Assembly: GCA_024641505.1 (NCBI GenBank)
Contig: JAHECY010000044.1
Coordinates: 1-32,054 of the forward strand
Direction: 5' to 3'
Source: Gammaproteobacteria bacterium
GTDB lineage: Bacteria > Pseudomonadota > Gammaproteobacteria > SG8-11
DNA: 32,054 nt
Of the stretch, positions 16,708 to 25,127 are shown in pieces; position 1 is the first letter of the stretch; every line of letters begins with the position of its first letter. The notes under the pieces are model-generated. The model did no database searches, was not told the DNA's origin, and saw only the letters and a list, made by a program, of their open reading frames with translations. The position numbers and the translations under genes were made by a program.

Positions 16708-17222
16708 CGACATTAGCGCACACCACAGACCATCGTAAGCCGCTGGCAAGTGGCATCTTTTGGCTTTGGATCAGCGGCCTGGTGGTGGTGCTGGATCAGG
16801 TGTCCAAGAGTATCGCGGAACATTCCCTGAACCTGCATGAGCCGATGGCGGTGCTGCCGTTCTTCAATTTTACCCTGGCTTACAACACCGGCGCCGCGTT
16901 CAGTTTTCTGGCGGACGCGTCCGGCTGGCAACATTGGCTGTTCGCAGTGATCGCGGTGGTGGTGAGCGCTTTCATTGTCGGTTGGCTATGGCGTCTGGGT
17001 CGGGAGCAGCGTTGGTTGGGCGTAAGCCTGACGCTGATCCTCGGCGGCGCCATCGGTAATGTCTGGGATCGGCTCACGCTGGGTCATGTCATCGACTTTA
17101 TCGATGTCTATTACCAGGATTGGCATTTCGCGACGTTCAATATCGCCGACTCCGCGATTTCCATCGGCGCCACCATGCTGGTGATCGAGAGCTTGTTCTT
17201 TCACGGCAAGCATAAAGCATAG
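16704..17222 (+). CDS. lspA: Lipoprotein signal peptidase (signal peptidase II)
   Basis: LspA is an aspartyl protease of the inner membrane that removes the signal peptide from diacylated prolipoproteins. The product has 172 residues, four hydrophobic segments, the conserved [11 protein letters not shown], and the two catalytic aspartates in GNVWDRL (Asp122) and FNIADSAI (Asp149). It overlaps the ileS stop by 4 bp. The TAG stop codon coincides with the first bases of a degenerate REP-like repeat (17219 onward), so the repeat array begins right at the gene end. Confidence 0.97.
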   Translation: MTTLAHTTDHRKPLASGIFWLWISGLVVVLDQVSKSIAEHSLNLHEPMAVLPFFNFTLAYNTGAAFSFLADASGWQHWLFAVIAVVVSAFIVGWLWRLGREQRWLGVSLTLILGGAIGNVWDRLTLGHVIDFIDVYYQDWHFATFNIADSAISIGATMLVIESLFFHGKHKA

Positions 17223-17301
17223 GGTACGTATGACCCACTGGTTTTTAATGTAGGGTGCGTATTACGCACCGGTTTTTAATGTAGGGTGCGTATTACGCAC
17301 C
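17219..17301 (+). repeat. Tandem 31-bp REP-like units (three copies)
   Basis: Three head-to-tail units, each a REP-like element followed by GGTTTTTAAT or similar: 17219-17249 (degenerate, overlapping the lspA stop codon), 17250-17280 (consensus) and 17281-17301 (consensus, without the T-rich tail). The consensus copies proper are 17250-17270 and 17281-17301. Confidence 0.82.
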
Positions 17302-17367
17302 GTTGTGGCTCTAGATCTTGGGTGACTCTTGATCTTGATCCGGGTCGGCCGGGATAAGATCAAAAGC

Positions 17368-17388
17368 GGTGCGTAATACGCACCCTAC
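17368..17388 (-). repeat. REP-like palindromic element, consensus copy
   Basis: Exact minus-strand consensus. It is inverted relative to 17281-17301, with GTAG at the two outer ends and 66 bp between. Its CTAC end runs straight into the 20-bp tandem array at 17386. Confidence 0.85.
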
Positions 17389-17525
17389 GCGAGAAACATC
17401 GGTGGTACGCGAGAAACATCGGTGGTACGCGAGAAACAACGGCGGTACGCGAGAAACATCGGTGGTACGCGAGAAACATCGGTGGTACGCGAGATACAAC
17501 GGCGGTACACGAGATACAGCGGCGC
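17386..17525 (+). repeat. Seven tandem 20-bp repeats upstream of fkpB
   Basis: The unit is TACGCGAGAAACATCGGTGG. Copies 1, 2, 4 and 5 are identical, copy 3 has AACGGCGG at the end, and copies 6 and 7 drift further (GAGATACAACGG, then ACACGAGATACAGCGGCGC). The period of 20 is not a multiple of three and several frames stay open through it, so short ORFs here are artefacts. The array ends 59 bp before the fkpB start and so lies in its leader or promoter region. Confidence 0.92.
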
Positions 17526-17584
17526 TGAACATGGGGCGCGCGCCGCACCCGCGTTTAATAATTATCAGGATCATGCAGGAAATA

Positions 17585-18064
17585 ATGACCAACGACAACG
17601 CGCCAACCATCATGCCCGGCAGCCGGGTGACCATGCATTACTCCATCACCTTGCATGACGGCACGGTGGCGGATTCCAGTTATGGCGATGAGCCCATGGA
17701 GTTTGTCATGGGCGACGGCACCTTGCTGGAGGGGCTGGAGCGGGCACTGTATGGTTTGGCGCCGGGACAGCAGCAGGTATTGCAGATCCCGCCGCAGGAA
17801 GGTTTCGGATTCCGGGATCCTGAGAATGTGCATACCATGGCGCGTGCCGAGTTCAAGGACGATATGCCGTTAGCCCCCGGCGTCATCATTGAATTTGCCA
17901 CGCCTTCCGAGGTGCTGGTGCCGGGTATGATTCGGGAAGTGGCGGTGGATACGGTGCAGGTGGATTTCAACCATCCCCTGGCGGGCCATGAAATTACCTT
18001 CAAAGTGGATATCCTGGCGGTGGTGCCCGCCGATGAACAGCCGAATGAGCAGGAACAAGTCTGA
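17585..18064 (+). CDS. fkpB: FKBP-type peptidyl-prolyl isomerase (SlpA/FkpB)
   Basis: Cytoplasmic prolyl isomerase/chaperone of the SlyD-like class, 159 residues. It has [20 protein letters not shown], the FKBP core [39 protein letters not shown] (insert-in-flap region) and the closing [16 protein letters not shown]. There is no histidine-rich SlyD tail. The frame is open upstream through the tandem repeats, but the start is placed at the ATG at 17585, preceded by AGGA. Its TGA shares one base with the ispH ATG (TGATG), so the two are coupled. In relatives it follows lspA directly; here 362 bp of repeats intervene. Confidence 0.95.
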   Translation: MTNDNAPTIMPGSRVTMHYSITLHDGTVADSSYGDEPMEFVMGDGTLLEGLERALYGLAPGQQQVLQIPPQEGFGFRDPENVHTMARAEFKDDMPLAPGVIIEFATPSEVLVPGMIREVAVDTVQVDFNHPLAGHEITFKVDILAVVPADEQPNEQEQV

Positions 18065-19011
18065 TGGAAATCGTATTAGCCAATCCCCGGGGATTTTGCG
18101 CCGGCGTCAATCGCGCGATCGAGATCGTGGAGCGGGCGCTGGAAATTTTCGGCGCGCCGATTTATGTGCGCCACGAAGTGGTGCATAACCGCTATGTGGT
18201 CAACTGTCTCAGGGAAACCGGCGCTGTGTTCGTCGATGAGATCGCTCAGGTGCCGGATAACGGCACTGTCATTTTCAGCGCCCATGGGGTGTCCCTGGAG
18301 GTACGCCGTCAGGCGGAATCGCGGGGACTGCGCGTGTTCGACGCCACTTGTCCGCTGGTGACCAAGGTGCATCTGGAAGTGGCGCGTTTCGCCAAGACCG
18401 GTCAGGAGTGCATCCTTATCGGTCACGCGGGGCATCCGGAAGTGGCTGGTACCATGGGGCAATACGTCAACGGCGAGGCGGGCGGCATCTATCTGGTGGA
18501 AACCGTCGCCGATGTCGCGGGCATCGAGGTCAGGAACCCGGAAAATCTCGCCTATGTCACCCAGACCACCTTGTCCATGGACGACACCAACCAGATCGTG
18601 GCGGCCTTGAGGCGGCGCTTTCCGTTGATCCAGGGTCCACGCAAGGATGATATTTGTTATGCCACTCAGAACCGCCAGGATGCCGTGAAACAACTGGCGC
18701 AAGAGTCCGACGTGGTGCTGGTGGTGGGATCGATCACCAGCTCCAATTCGAACCGTTTGAAGGAGGTGGTGGAGCGTAGTGGTATCCCCGCTTACCTGAT
18801 CGATGGCGCCAACGATATTGATCCCGCCTGGTTACAGGGTAAGCACCATATTGGTTTGACCGCTGGTGCTTCGGCGCCGGAGATCCTGGTGCAGGGCGTC
18901 ATCGATTTACTGCAGAACCGCTATGGCGCCCAGGTGCGGCAGATGGCCGGTCTCGAGGAAAACGTGCATTTTTCCCTGCCCAAAACCTTGCTGGTGGGTA
19001 CCCCGCGGTGA
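18064..19011 (+). CDS. ispH: 4-hydroxy-3-methylbut-2-enyl diphosphate reductase
   Basis: IspH (LytB) is the last enzyme of the MEP isoprenoid pathway, an iron-sulfur reductase yielding IPP and DMAPP. The product has 315 residues with cluster ligands Cys12 ([11 protein letters not shown]), Cys96 ([11 protein letters not shown]) and Cys198 ([11 protein letters not shown]), the catalytic Glu126 in HPEVAGT, and substrate residues in HEVVHN, FSAHGVS, SSNSNR and TAGASAPE. It is coupled to fkpB. The A-run just after its TGA is the T-tract of the terminator that serves the convergent pilin operon. Confidence 0.98.
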   Translation: MEIVLANPRGFCAGVNRAIEIVERALEIFGAPIYVRHEVVHNRYVVNCLRETGAVFVDEIAQVPDNGTVIFSAHGVSLEVRRQAESRGLRVFDATCPLVTKVHLEVARFAKTGQECILIGHAGHPEVAGTMGQYVNGEAGGIYLVETVADVAGIEVRNPENLAYVTQTTLSMDDTNQIVAALRRRFPLIQGPRKDDICYATQNRQDAVKQLAQESDVVLVVGSITSSNSNRLKEVVERSGIPAYLIDGANDIDPAWLQGKHHIGLTAGASAPEILVQGVIDLLQNRYGAQVRQMAGLEENVHFSLPKTLLVGTPR

Positions 19012-19037
19012 AAAAAAAAGGGATCGCGAACGATCCC
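19011..19037 (-). terminator. Rho-independent terminator of the minor-pilin operon
   Basis: On the minus strand GGGATCG-TTCG-CGATCCC (19037-19020) is followed by nine T residues (19019-19011). It is a textbook terminator about 34 bp after the pilE stop. The last T of the tract overlaps the final base of the ispH stop codon. For ispH on the plus strand the same hairpin lacks a U-tract. Confidence 0.9.
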
Positions 19038-19070
19038 TTGCACAATGCTAAGAGAAGTATTGTAATTTTA

Positions 19071-19496
19071 TTACCAGCATTTCCCCGGACCATCGGCGGT
19101 TTTCTGGCCGGTGGAGGATAAATGCAGGGCGCCGCAGGTATCTTTGGTTTGTTTGCCCTGAGGCGTGGCGGTGGCAAGCCACGACACTACCGGATTGGCC
19201 GCGCCACCGTCGGTACGGACAATCGTGACATCATAATTGCCACCCTCGGATAACGTCGAAGTCAAACCGGGGAGCGCCAGGACATTCACCGTGTAGGTGT
19301 TGTTTTGCGACATGAAACGCTCCTCCGCCTGGGCGACTTTTTCCAGCGCCACATAGCCAGCCGTCCGTTTACCTTTGCGCGACTGTTGCTCATACGCCGG
19401 ATAGGCGATCACCGCCAGTATGCCAACGATCGCGACGGTGATCATCAGTTCGATCAAGGTAAATCCCCTAACCTTTTTTATAGCTTCTGTATTCAT
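19071..19496 (-). CDS. pilE: Type IV minor pilin PilE
   Basis: Prepilin of 141 residues. The leader MNTEAIKKVRG is cut by PilD before FTLIELMITVAIVGILAVIAYP, which has the conserved Glu at +5 and the hydrophobic N-terminal helix. A short globular domain with two cysteines near the C-terminus (DTCGALHL, GKCW) provides the usual disulphide loop. The position right after pilY1/pilY2 and next to ispH matches PilE of the Pseudomonas minor-pilin operon, where it joins PilV, PilW, PilX and FimU in priming the pilus. It is the last gene of the operon, followed by a strong terminator. Confidence 0.92.
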   Translation of the reverse strand: MNTEAIKKVRGFTLIELMITVAIVGILAVIAYPAYEQQSRKGKRTAGYVALEKVAQAEERFMSQNNTYTVNVLALPGLTSTLSEGGNYDVTIVRTDGGAANPVVSWLATATPQGKQTKDTCGALHLSSTGQKTADGPGKCW

Positions 19497-19514
19497 GTAG
19501 CTGGTGCCTCGTTA

Positions 19515-19850
19515 TTAAGGTGTATAGTTGCGTGGAATCTGCCAGACCTCGGTAACATCACCGCTGTTATCGTCCAAGATCAGGCCGACGTACAGTCCTG
19601 GTCGCAACTGGCCGACGGAACCGGTCCGGGTCGCGGACATCTTGACCAACGCCTTGTGGGGCATGATATGGCCCAGGTCGCCGACCACGATCTTGTAAGT
19701 GCCATTTCCCAGGTTGTAGAGAGCGTCGATTTGCCCATGCTCGTGAAACGATTCGGGATAACCGCTGGGAAGTTTGCCGGCCTGGGCCTGGGCAATGCCC
19801 AGGCACAGTACCAGCAGTGAGATCAGCGTGATTCCAGATAACTTTTTCAT
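19515..19850 (-). CDS. pilY2: PilY2-like small secreted protein
   Basis: Protein of 111 residues with a signal peptide (MKKLSGITLISLLVLCLGIAQAQA). The mature part, about 87 residues, is probably beta-rich (GTYKIVVGDLGHIMP, GLYVGLILDDNSGDVTEVWQ). AGGAGA lies 8 bases before the ATG. It sits between pilY1 and pilE, exactly where PilY2 is found in P. aeruginosa, and has a similar size; the call rests mainly on position because PilY2 is poorly conserved. It is probably periplasmic, with an accessory role in pilus biogenesis. Confidence 0.72.
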   Translation of the reverse strand: MKKLSGITLISLLVLCLGIAQAQAGKLPSGYPESFHEHGQIDALYNLGNGTYKIVVGDLGHIMPHKALVKMSATRTGSVGQLRPGLYVGLILDDNSGDVTEVWQIPRNYTP

Positions 19851-19870
19851 CTTCTATTCTCCTGCTCAAT

Positions 19871-22800
19871 CTATTGTAGACGCTGCCACATGAGGCGGCC
19901 CTGCGGGGTACCGGTAATCGCTTGTTCCGGCGGACTGGTCTGGCTGGCTACCGGCTCCGGCGTACATGCCAGGTCGCCCGGATCACACGGTTGCGTATTG
20001 GTGATCACCGGCGCGGTATTGGTCGCGCCGGTACCACCGAGCGAACCGTCCGAGAAGTTCATCAAGATCAGGTCCGTGGTGCCGCCTTCGCCCTGAATCA
20101 GTGCCGGTGCCGACGGAATACCGTGGGTCGATTGCGAGCCGCTTACCGCGTAGCCGTTGACCAGATCAGCGGACGTGAACCGACCGTCGCCGTTGAGATC
20201 CAGTGGCGACTGGCCGAGACGGCTGCCGTCAAAGGCATCCAATATCATCAGCCAGCCGGTGCCACCGAAGATGCAGGGGCCGCTGGCCGGGATCAGGGTG
20301 CTGAAGATAATACGGCCGTTACGCAACACCGGTTCCGTGATCACGCGTTCCCCGTTGTTCTTGCCGGTGGCCACATTCACCAGGTCCATGTACCAGCCCT
20401 TGTGTTTGGACCAATCGATGATGTTGTCCGTGGTGACGCGGAAGTTGCTGCCCCAGCTGAAACCAACCTCGTTCAAGATCTGTTGTTGCAGGAGATTGGC
20501 GCGGGTAAATGGCGCGAACGCGGTTGCGTCGCCCTTTTCCCATTGATCCCAGATGGAGTAGAAAGTCTGGGTCGGTACCCCGGTCATGATGTTGTCGGCG
20601 CTGTTAAGGTATCTGCCGGTGCCGAAATAGATCAGGTAGCCGGGGTGCAGGGGATGCGGTCCGATCGTCATCTTGGCGGTAATGGACTGCATGGAGCCGT
20701 CCGGCGATTTGGCGGTGAACAATGGTTTGCCGCCGAAAGAAATACCCCACTTTGCCGGGTCGACGTCGGAAACATCGAAGCGCCAGAGATTGCCGAACAT
20801 GTCGCCACCGTAGAGGAAGTCAACCTTGAAATCCTGGTCAGCATCCATGGCCGCCACGGCCATGACGCCGTTGGCGCGATTGCCGCCGGTAGGGTCCTTG
20901 GCCATGCCGTAACCGGTATTCAGCTTCTTGATGAGGGTACCGGTGGCGATATCGACAACGTAGATTACCGCGTTACCGGTGGTGCTCGGGTTAGCATCGG
21001 CAATGGTGTTGTTCAGGCCGTTACCGAATACCGCGGCCCACTTGCCGGTCGCGAGACGGATGACGATTGGATCGCTGAAGGTCAGCCCCAGGTCGGCATC
21101 GTTCTTATCGGTAAACTCCCACAGGAAGGTTTTTCCTGGAGTCGCTTCGGAGAAGATGCTGGGATCGGTGACGTCCAGCGCCATCATGGCTTGACCGCCG
21201 CCGCGCATGCCTTCCACCACGACCGTATGCCAGTCAGGGTTGGTGGCGTCGCCGAAGTTCGCGTCACCGGCGGTGGGTGAGCCGTCGATGAAATAGGTGT
21301 GCGAATAAGAAGGCGAAGACAAGCTTGCCAGCTTACTGTACGTGGTATTGGGAACATAGGCGATCAGTTCCTGGCCCGATGTCGCCGGGAAGGTACCGTC
21401 CTTGTTGATGGAAGCGTCGAAGCCGTGCAGCAAGCCGTCATTCGCGCCAACATATACCAACGGTTTGCGGTTGGCGTACTTGACGGCGAAGTCGGCGTAA
21501 CCATCGAAGCTGTAATATCGGTTAGGCGCGCCGACGAACACCGGCGCCGAATTGATGATGTCGCCCAGGGTGGACGGCCACACGCTGCCGCGGTGACGGA
21601 ATTTCAGTGTGCCGCCGCATTTCGCGGGATCGCCGATTTCCAGTTCACAGTTGCGATCGCCACGCAGGAAGTCCAGTACCAGTGGGTCGCTGTTCAATGC
21701 GGTCTGTTGCGCTGCGGTCAAGTTTGCCCAGCGGAAGGGCGCGCTGGTGGTGCCGTCCGAGGTAATAATGGTGCGGGTGGTGGGGTCTTGCTTCAGCACC
21801 TGGGTGGCCACGCTTCTGAAGTTCTTGACCACGCCACCGGTGATTTCGGCGAACGGGATGAACAGCAGATCACCAGCCCAGTCCTTGGTGTGGTACTTGG
21901 CCTGGAACACCAGGGTGTCGGTGCGTACCGTGGTGGTGTTGAAGGACAATGCGGCGGTGGCCGCCGAGCGGGCGACGATGCTGCTGAGCATGGCTTTGAG
22001 CGCGGTCACCAGTTTATCGGGATCGTTGGCTTCCAGGAACTCGCCACGGCCGTTATAGGCGGCATGCCGCAGATCGTCGATTTTGTATTCATCCAATGTC
22101 AGCAAGGGATTGGGCCAGCCGGGAAATACCGGGCAGGCTACCCCGTCCGCGTCCGTGGTTTCATCAGGCATGCACTTGAGGGAACCATTGACGCCGAAGG
22201 CGATGCCGTAGGTGACCATGTGCTGGGCATTGTTCTGGTCCACGCCCAGGATGGTCGGCACGTTATTGGCGGTGGTGGGACGGATGTCCGTTTCATAATA
22301 GTACATGGCGATATCCGCCAGGGTGGTGTACTTGCCCTTGATGAGATCCTTATAGTTGCCGCCGTCCCACAGGGAGTTGCCGTCACTGTCGGTATCCAGG
22401 ATTTGCGGGCTCTGGGTTTTTTCTTCCTGATAAAAGCCGTCGGTCAGCAGCAGCGTGAAATTCTGCTGGCATTCGCCGCCCGAGCCGGCAGGCAGGGGCG
22501 CGGTCTGGCTGCTGGAGAAATAGCTGTTGGTCTTGCCGGACAGGTATTTGCCGATTTCGTGCAGGGCGCTGAGAGTCGGCGTGGCGCCATTGGGGTCGAG
22601 CTGATACAGCTCCGCCAGTAAGGCCGCGCGATTCGCTTCCCCGGCGACGGAACTGTCGATCAGGGCAACGTGTTTTTTATGCACGGAATTGGGGTGAATC
22701 GTCGCCATGCCCAAACGCATGTTCTGCACGGTGGCGATGGTATGGCCGAACGCGCCTTTCGCCATCAAATGCCGTGAGCGGTAATAGGAGAACCAGTTGG

Positions 22801-23614
22801 CGAAGTTTTGCTGCACCTGGGCCACGGTTTTGCCCCAGAGCGCAACGGTTTTAACGGCCGGGATCGTGCCCAGTTCGCCGTTGAGGTTGCCGATCTGGTA
22901 GGCGGTTTGCTCGCCATCCTGATACTTACCGTCTTTGGCGTAATAAGTAGCCGGGACGGTCGCGGGCGATTTTTCCTTGCCGTCCGTCCAGGTGTAGAAA
23001 TACATGCCGCCGGGCAACGCGATGCGTTTACTGCCCGCGCCGACATTGGGATCCCCCGCGGTAAGATCCACGGCTTCGTTTTTCGGGTCCTTGGTGCTGT
23101 AAGGATCGTACCAGGCCGCCGCTACCGGCATGTTGGCGAAGGCAACGCCCTTGTCATCCACGCCTTCCCAGGGCACGTAATCCCGTTTCGGATCGAAATA
23201 CAGGGGATTAAAGTCATGGTTGCGAAAGCGCCAGTTGTCGCTGGTGGCGACGTCGCAGGCATCTCCGCTGTAGTTCAGTTGGTGATCCACGACGAAGCGA
23301 TACGACACGCTTTTGCAGTTCGTGCCGTAGGGATTGACGGGCAGGGTGCCGAAGCCGGCGACGTCGGTGCCGTCGGGCTGGTTGGTGCGCACCAGGCCGT
23401 TTTGTTTCCAGTCACGGGTGATGGCGTCCCAGCCCATACTGCCGGAATCGTCGATCAGAAAGACGATATTGGCCGGTACCGCCGTGCCCAGAAACAGCGG
23501 CGTGTCGGACAGGGTCCAGAGCGTGGCATGGGCGCCGGTGGTGGCGAATGCCAGCGCCAGCAGAGATAACCTGCCGAGAGCCTTGGCGTATTGGGTGATG
23601 GTTTTGTTTCTCAT
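19871..23614 (-). CDS. pilY1: Type IV pilus tip adhesin PilY1
   Basis: Secreted protein of 1247 residues. The signal peptide is at 1-30 (ends GAHA). A von Willebrand A-like domain starts at about 50 with the MIDAS motif DDSGS (55-59), and a C-terminal PilY1 beta-propeller begins near RGSVWPSTLGDIINSAPVFV, then RKPLVYVGANDGLLHGFD. Calcium-type loops: DADQDFKVD (about 918-926, at the site matching the calcium loop that controls pilus retraction in P. aeruginosa PilY1), DLNGDGRFTSAD (about 1139-1150) and DTDSDG (about 404). The protein caps the pilus with the minor pilins and mediates adhesion and surface sensing. The frame allows a GTG start at 23621-23623, but GAGAGG (23623-23628) points to the ATG at 23612-23614. 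Confidence 0.96.
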   Translation of the reverse strand: MRNKTITQYAKALGRLSLLALAFATTGAHATLWTLSDTPLFLGTAVPANIVFLIDDSGSMGWDAITRDWKQNGLVRTNQPDGTDVAGFGTLPVNPYGTNCKSVSYRFVVDHQLNYSGDACDVATSDNWRFRNHDFNPLYFDPKRDYVPWEGVDDKGVAFANMPVAAAWYDPYSTKDPKNEAVDLTAGDPNVGAGSKRIALPGGMYFYTWTDGKEKSPATVPATYYAKDGKYQDGEQTAYQIGNLNGELGTIPAVKTVALWGKTVAQVQQNFANWFSYYRSRHLMAKGAFGHTIATVQNMRLGMATIHPNSVHKKHVALIDSSVAGEANRAALLAELYQLDPNGATPTLSALHEIGKYLSGKTNSYFSSSQTAPLPAGSGGECQQNFTLLLTDGFYQEEKTQSPQILDTDSDGNSLWDGGNYKDLIKGKYTTLADIAMYYYETDIRPTTANNVPTILGVDQNNAQHMVTYGIAFGVNGSLKCMPDETTDADGVACPVFPGWPNPLLTLDEYKIDDLRHAAYNGRGEFLEANDPDKLVTALKAMLSSIVARSAATAALSFNTTTVRTDTLVFQAKYHTKDWAGDLLFIPFAEITGGVVKNFRSVATQVLKQDPTTRTIITSDGTTSAPFRWANLTAAQQTALNSDPLVLDFLRGDRNCELEIGDPAKCGGTLKFRHRGSVWPSTLGDIINSAPVFVGAPNRYYSFDGYADFAVKYANRKPLVYVGANDGLLHGFDASINKDGTFPATSGQELIAYVPNTTYSKLASLSSPSYSHTYFIDGSPTAGDANFGDATNPDWHTVVVEGMRGGGQAMMALDVTDPSIFSEATPGKTFLWEFTDKNDADLGLTFSDPIVIRLATGKWAAVFGNGLNNTIADANPSTTGNAVIYVVDIATGTLIKKLNTGYGMAKDPTGGNRANGVMAVAAMDADQDFKVDFLYGGDMFGNLWRFDVSDVDPAKWGISFGGKPLFTAKSPDGSMQSITAKMTIGPHPLHPGYLIYFGTGRYLNSADNIMTGVPTQTFYSIWDQWEKGDATAFAPFTRANLLQQQILNEVGFSWGSNFRVTTDNIIDWSKHKGWYMDLVNVATGKNNGERVITEPVLRNGRIIFSTLIPASGPCIFGGTGWLMILDAFDGSRLGQSPLDLNGDGRFTSADLVNGYAVSGSQSTHGIPSAPALIQGEGGTTDLILMNFSDGSLGGTGATNTAPVITNTQPCDPGDLACTPEPVASQTSPPEQAITGTPQGRLMWQRLQ

Positions 23615-23622
23615 GTTAAACA

Positions 23623-23628
23623 CCTCTC
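23623..23628 (-). promoter_or_regulatory. pilY1: Ribosome binding site deciding the pilY1 start
   Basis: GAGAGG (minus strand) lies 8 bases before the ATG at 23612-23614. It overlaps the alternative GTG codon at 23621-23623, which would have no site of its own. Confidence 0.65.
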
Positions 23629-23676
23629 GTGGTGTAAAATTTAATTGCTTGGTAGTGCAAGTTACTCGATTTCAAA

Positions 23677-24252
23677 TTACCAACGATACAGTGACCGTAA
23701 AATGCGCACTGTCGTCGGATTGATGCCGGTTGCCCGGGTGGTGATTCGGTAATAGTTAACGATGGTGGAGCTGGCGCACCAGGGGCAACTGGACTTGACC
23801 CGGTACAACTCAATAATGATTTCCGGTGCGGTGACAAACTGCAGCGCCTGGGTGCCCACCAGATCACCGAGTTTCACGGCATTGAGACCCCACCAGGTAT
23901 CGGATGCGCTGGCGCAAACTTCCGCGACGGTACCGCAAAAACCGGTCGGCTTGATAATGGCGCTGTCCAGCGGTGTCAGAGGTCCGGAATTGCGCAGCCA
24001 GGTTTCCGCTTCCCGCAACGCGGATTCCGCGGAATACAACGCCAGGTTCTGATCTTTGATATTGCGCGTGATCAGTTCTTGATGGATGCCGCCGGAGCTG
24101 GCGGTCAGACCCAGCAAGGTCAGAATGACCAGAAATACCAGACCCACCACGAGCGCGCTGCCCTTTTGTCGGTTACGGCCTGTTATTGTGATGTTGCTCG
24201 GATTCGGACGTGTCATGGCGAATGTCCCGTATTTAACTGAGTTGAATGTCAT
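23677..24252 (-). CDS. pilX: Type IV minor pilin PilX
   Basis: Minor pilin of 191 residues. The prepilin site is RNRQKG then SALVVGLVFLVILTLLGLTA; there is no Glu at +5, as is usual for PilX and the related GspK-type subunits that sit at the pilus tip. The conserved NLALYSAESALREAETWL helix and four cysteines follow. The ATG at 24250-24252 overlaps the pilW TGA (ATGA) and is taken as the start; a second ATG at 24214-24216 would give a shorter leader and cannot be excluded. PilX links the minor-pilin complex to PilY1, which is the next gene. Confidence 0.9.
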   Translation of the reverse strand: MTFNSVKYGTFAMTRPNPSNITITGRNRQKGSALVVGLVFLVILTLLGLTASSGGIHQELITRNIKDQNLALYSAESALREAETWLRNSGPLTPLDSAIIKPTGFCGTVAEVCASASDTWWGLNAVKLGDLVGTQALQFVTAPEIIIELYRVKSSCPWCASSTIVNYYRITTRATGINPTTVRILRSLYRW

Positions 24253-25127
24253 ACGCATAAATCCAGACCTGCCGCCCGGGCGCACCGGTTCCTGAGTTTG
24301 ATGGTGCTGGTCATGACCCGGCGCTGGCGTTTGTCCTTCGCTGCCGGCACGATGGTGCCGAGCAGGTTGTAGGTGGCGGTATCGGGGGCGGAGCGGGTTT
24401 CTTCCGCGGATGCCACCAGTATCGCGATGCGTACCGTCAATACCTGCAAGGGATTGGCGATGGCGTCAAACGGCAGATATCGGTCCGGCGCGCCGTCGCT
24501 GGGCACATCGGTATCCACGCCATAAAGAATCTCAAGGCGTTCAATACCGTCCACCAATTCGATGTTATTGCAGAACAAAGCGGGTCGCCCGGAGACGGGG
24601 CTGTTCTTGACGAGGATCTGGTTACTGATGCCATAGCTGGCGATAACGGCGACGTTGGGATTGAACGGTGCGGTAGCCGCTGTCACCACGGTGCCGACGC
24701 AATCGATGGGCGGATTGCCGGCATCATTGATCATGATCGGATCGGCCATGGTGTTGATGGTGAGGCTGTCGCTGGTCAGGCCGTTGCCTTCGGTACCGCT
24801 GAGCGGCATGTTCGCGCCATAGGCCCAGAGTTCCACGTCGGCTTTGTCGGTTTTGCCGTTGTTGTCGGCATCCATATCCGGAAAATTGTCGATATCGGGT
24901 ACGTAACCGGTGTCCGACAATACACCCGAGATGAAGTCCAGCGCGAAGCCACCGTTGTCAAACATGCCGGACAAGGCATCGTTGTAACGGTAGGCCTTTT
25001 TGTTGGCGCTGAAGATATTGGCAATGCCGGCGACCAGGACCAGGCCAATGACCATGGCGATCATCAGTTCGACCAGCGTGAAGCCGCGTTGGGTTCTGTC
25101 TGACATGGCAAGTTTCCACTGTTTCAT
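24249..25127 (-). CDS. pilW: Type IV minor pilin PilW
   Basis: Minor pilin of 292 residues. The leader MKQWKLAMSDRTQRG is cut before FTLVELMIAMVIGLVLVAGI (Glu at +5). A large globular domain follows, typical of PilW/GspJ subunits, with the family phrase LDFISGVLSDTGYVP. An unusual feature is a complete EF-hand-like loop at 86-97 (DADNNGKTDKAD), which could bind calcium. The start is the ATG at 25125-25127, overlapping the pilV TGA (ATGA); an upstream in-frame ATG at 25181 lies inside pilV and is ignored. PilW bridges PilV/FimU and PilX-PilY1 in the tip complex. Confidence 0.93.
   Translation of the reverse strand: MKQWKLAMSDRTQRGFTLVELMIAMVIGLVLVAGIANIFSANKKAYRYNDALSGMFDNGGFALDFISGVLSDTGYVPDIDNFPDMDADNNGKTDKADVELWAYGANMPLSGTEGNGLTSDSLTINTMADPIMINDAGNPPIDCVGTVVTAATAPFNPNVAVIASYGISNQILVKNSPVSGRPALFCNNIELVDGIERLEILYGVDTDVPSDGAPDRYLPFDAIANPLQVLTVRIAILVASAEETRSAPDTATYNLLGTIVPAAKDKRQRRVMTSTIKLRNRCARAAGLDLCV

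Noticed and set aside
17310-17367. Terminator-like hairpin after lspA (GATCTTGATCCGG with CCGGGATAAGATC)
   Set aside because: The arms have an internal three-base mismatch and no T-run follows, so it is too weak to call.
17369-17584. N-terminal extension of FkpB through the tandem repeats
   Set aside because: The 72 extra residues come from translating the REP-like and 20-bp repeats. The family start MTNDNAP with its own AGGA site at 17585 is sufficient.
19922-22621. Long plus-strand frames (452 and 440 residues) antisense to pilY1
   Set aside because: pilY1 is unambiguous; these frames give Gly/Val/Arg-rich sequences without motifs and have no plausible ribosome sites.
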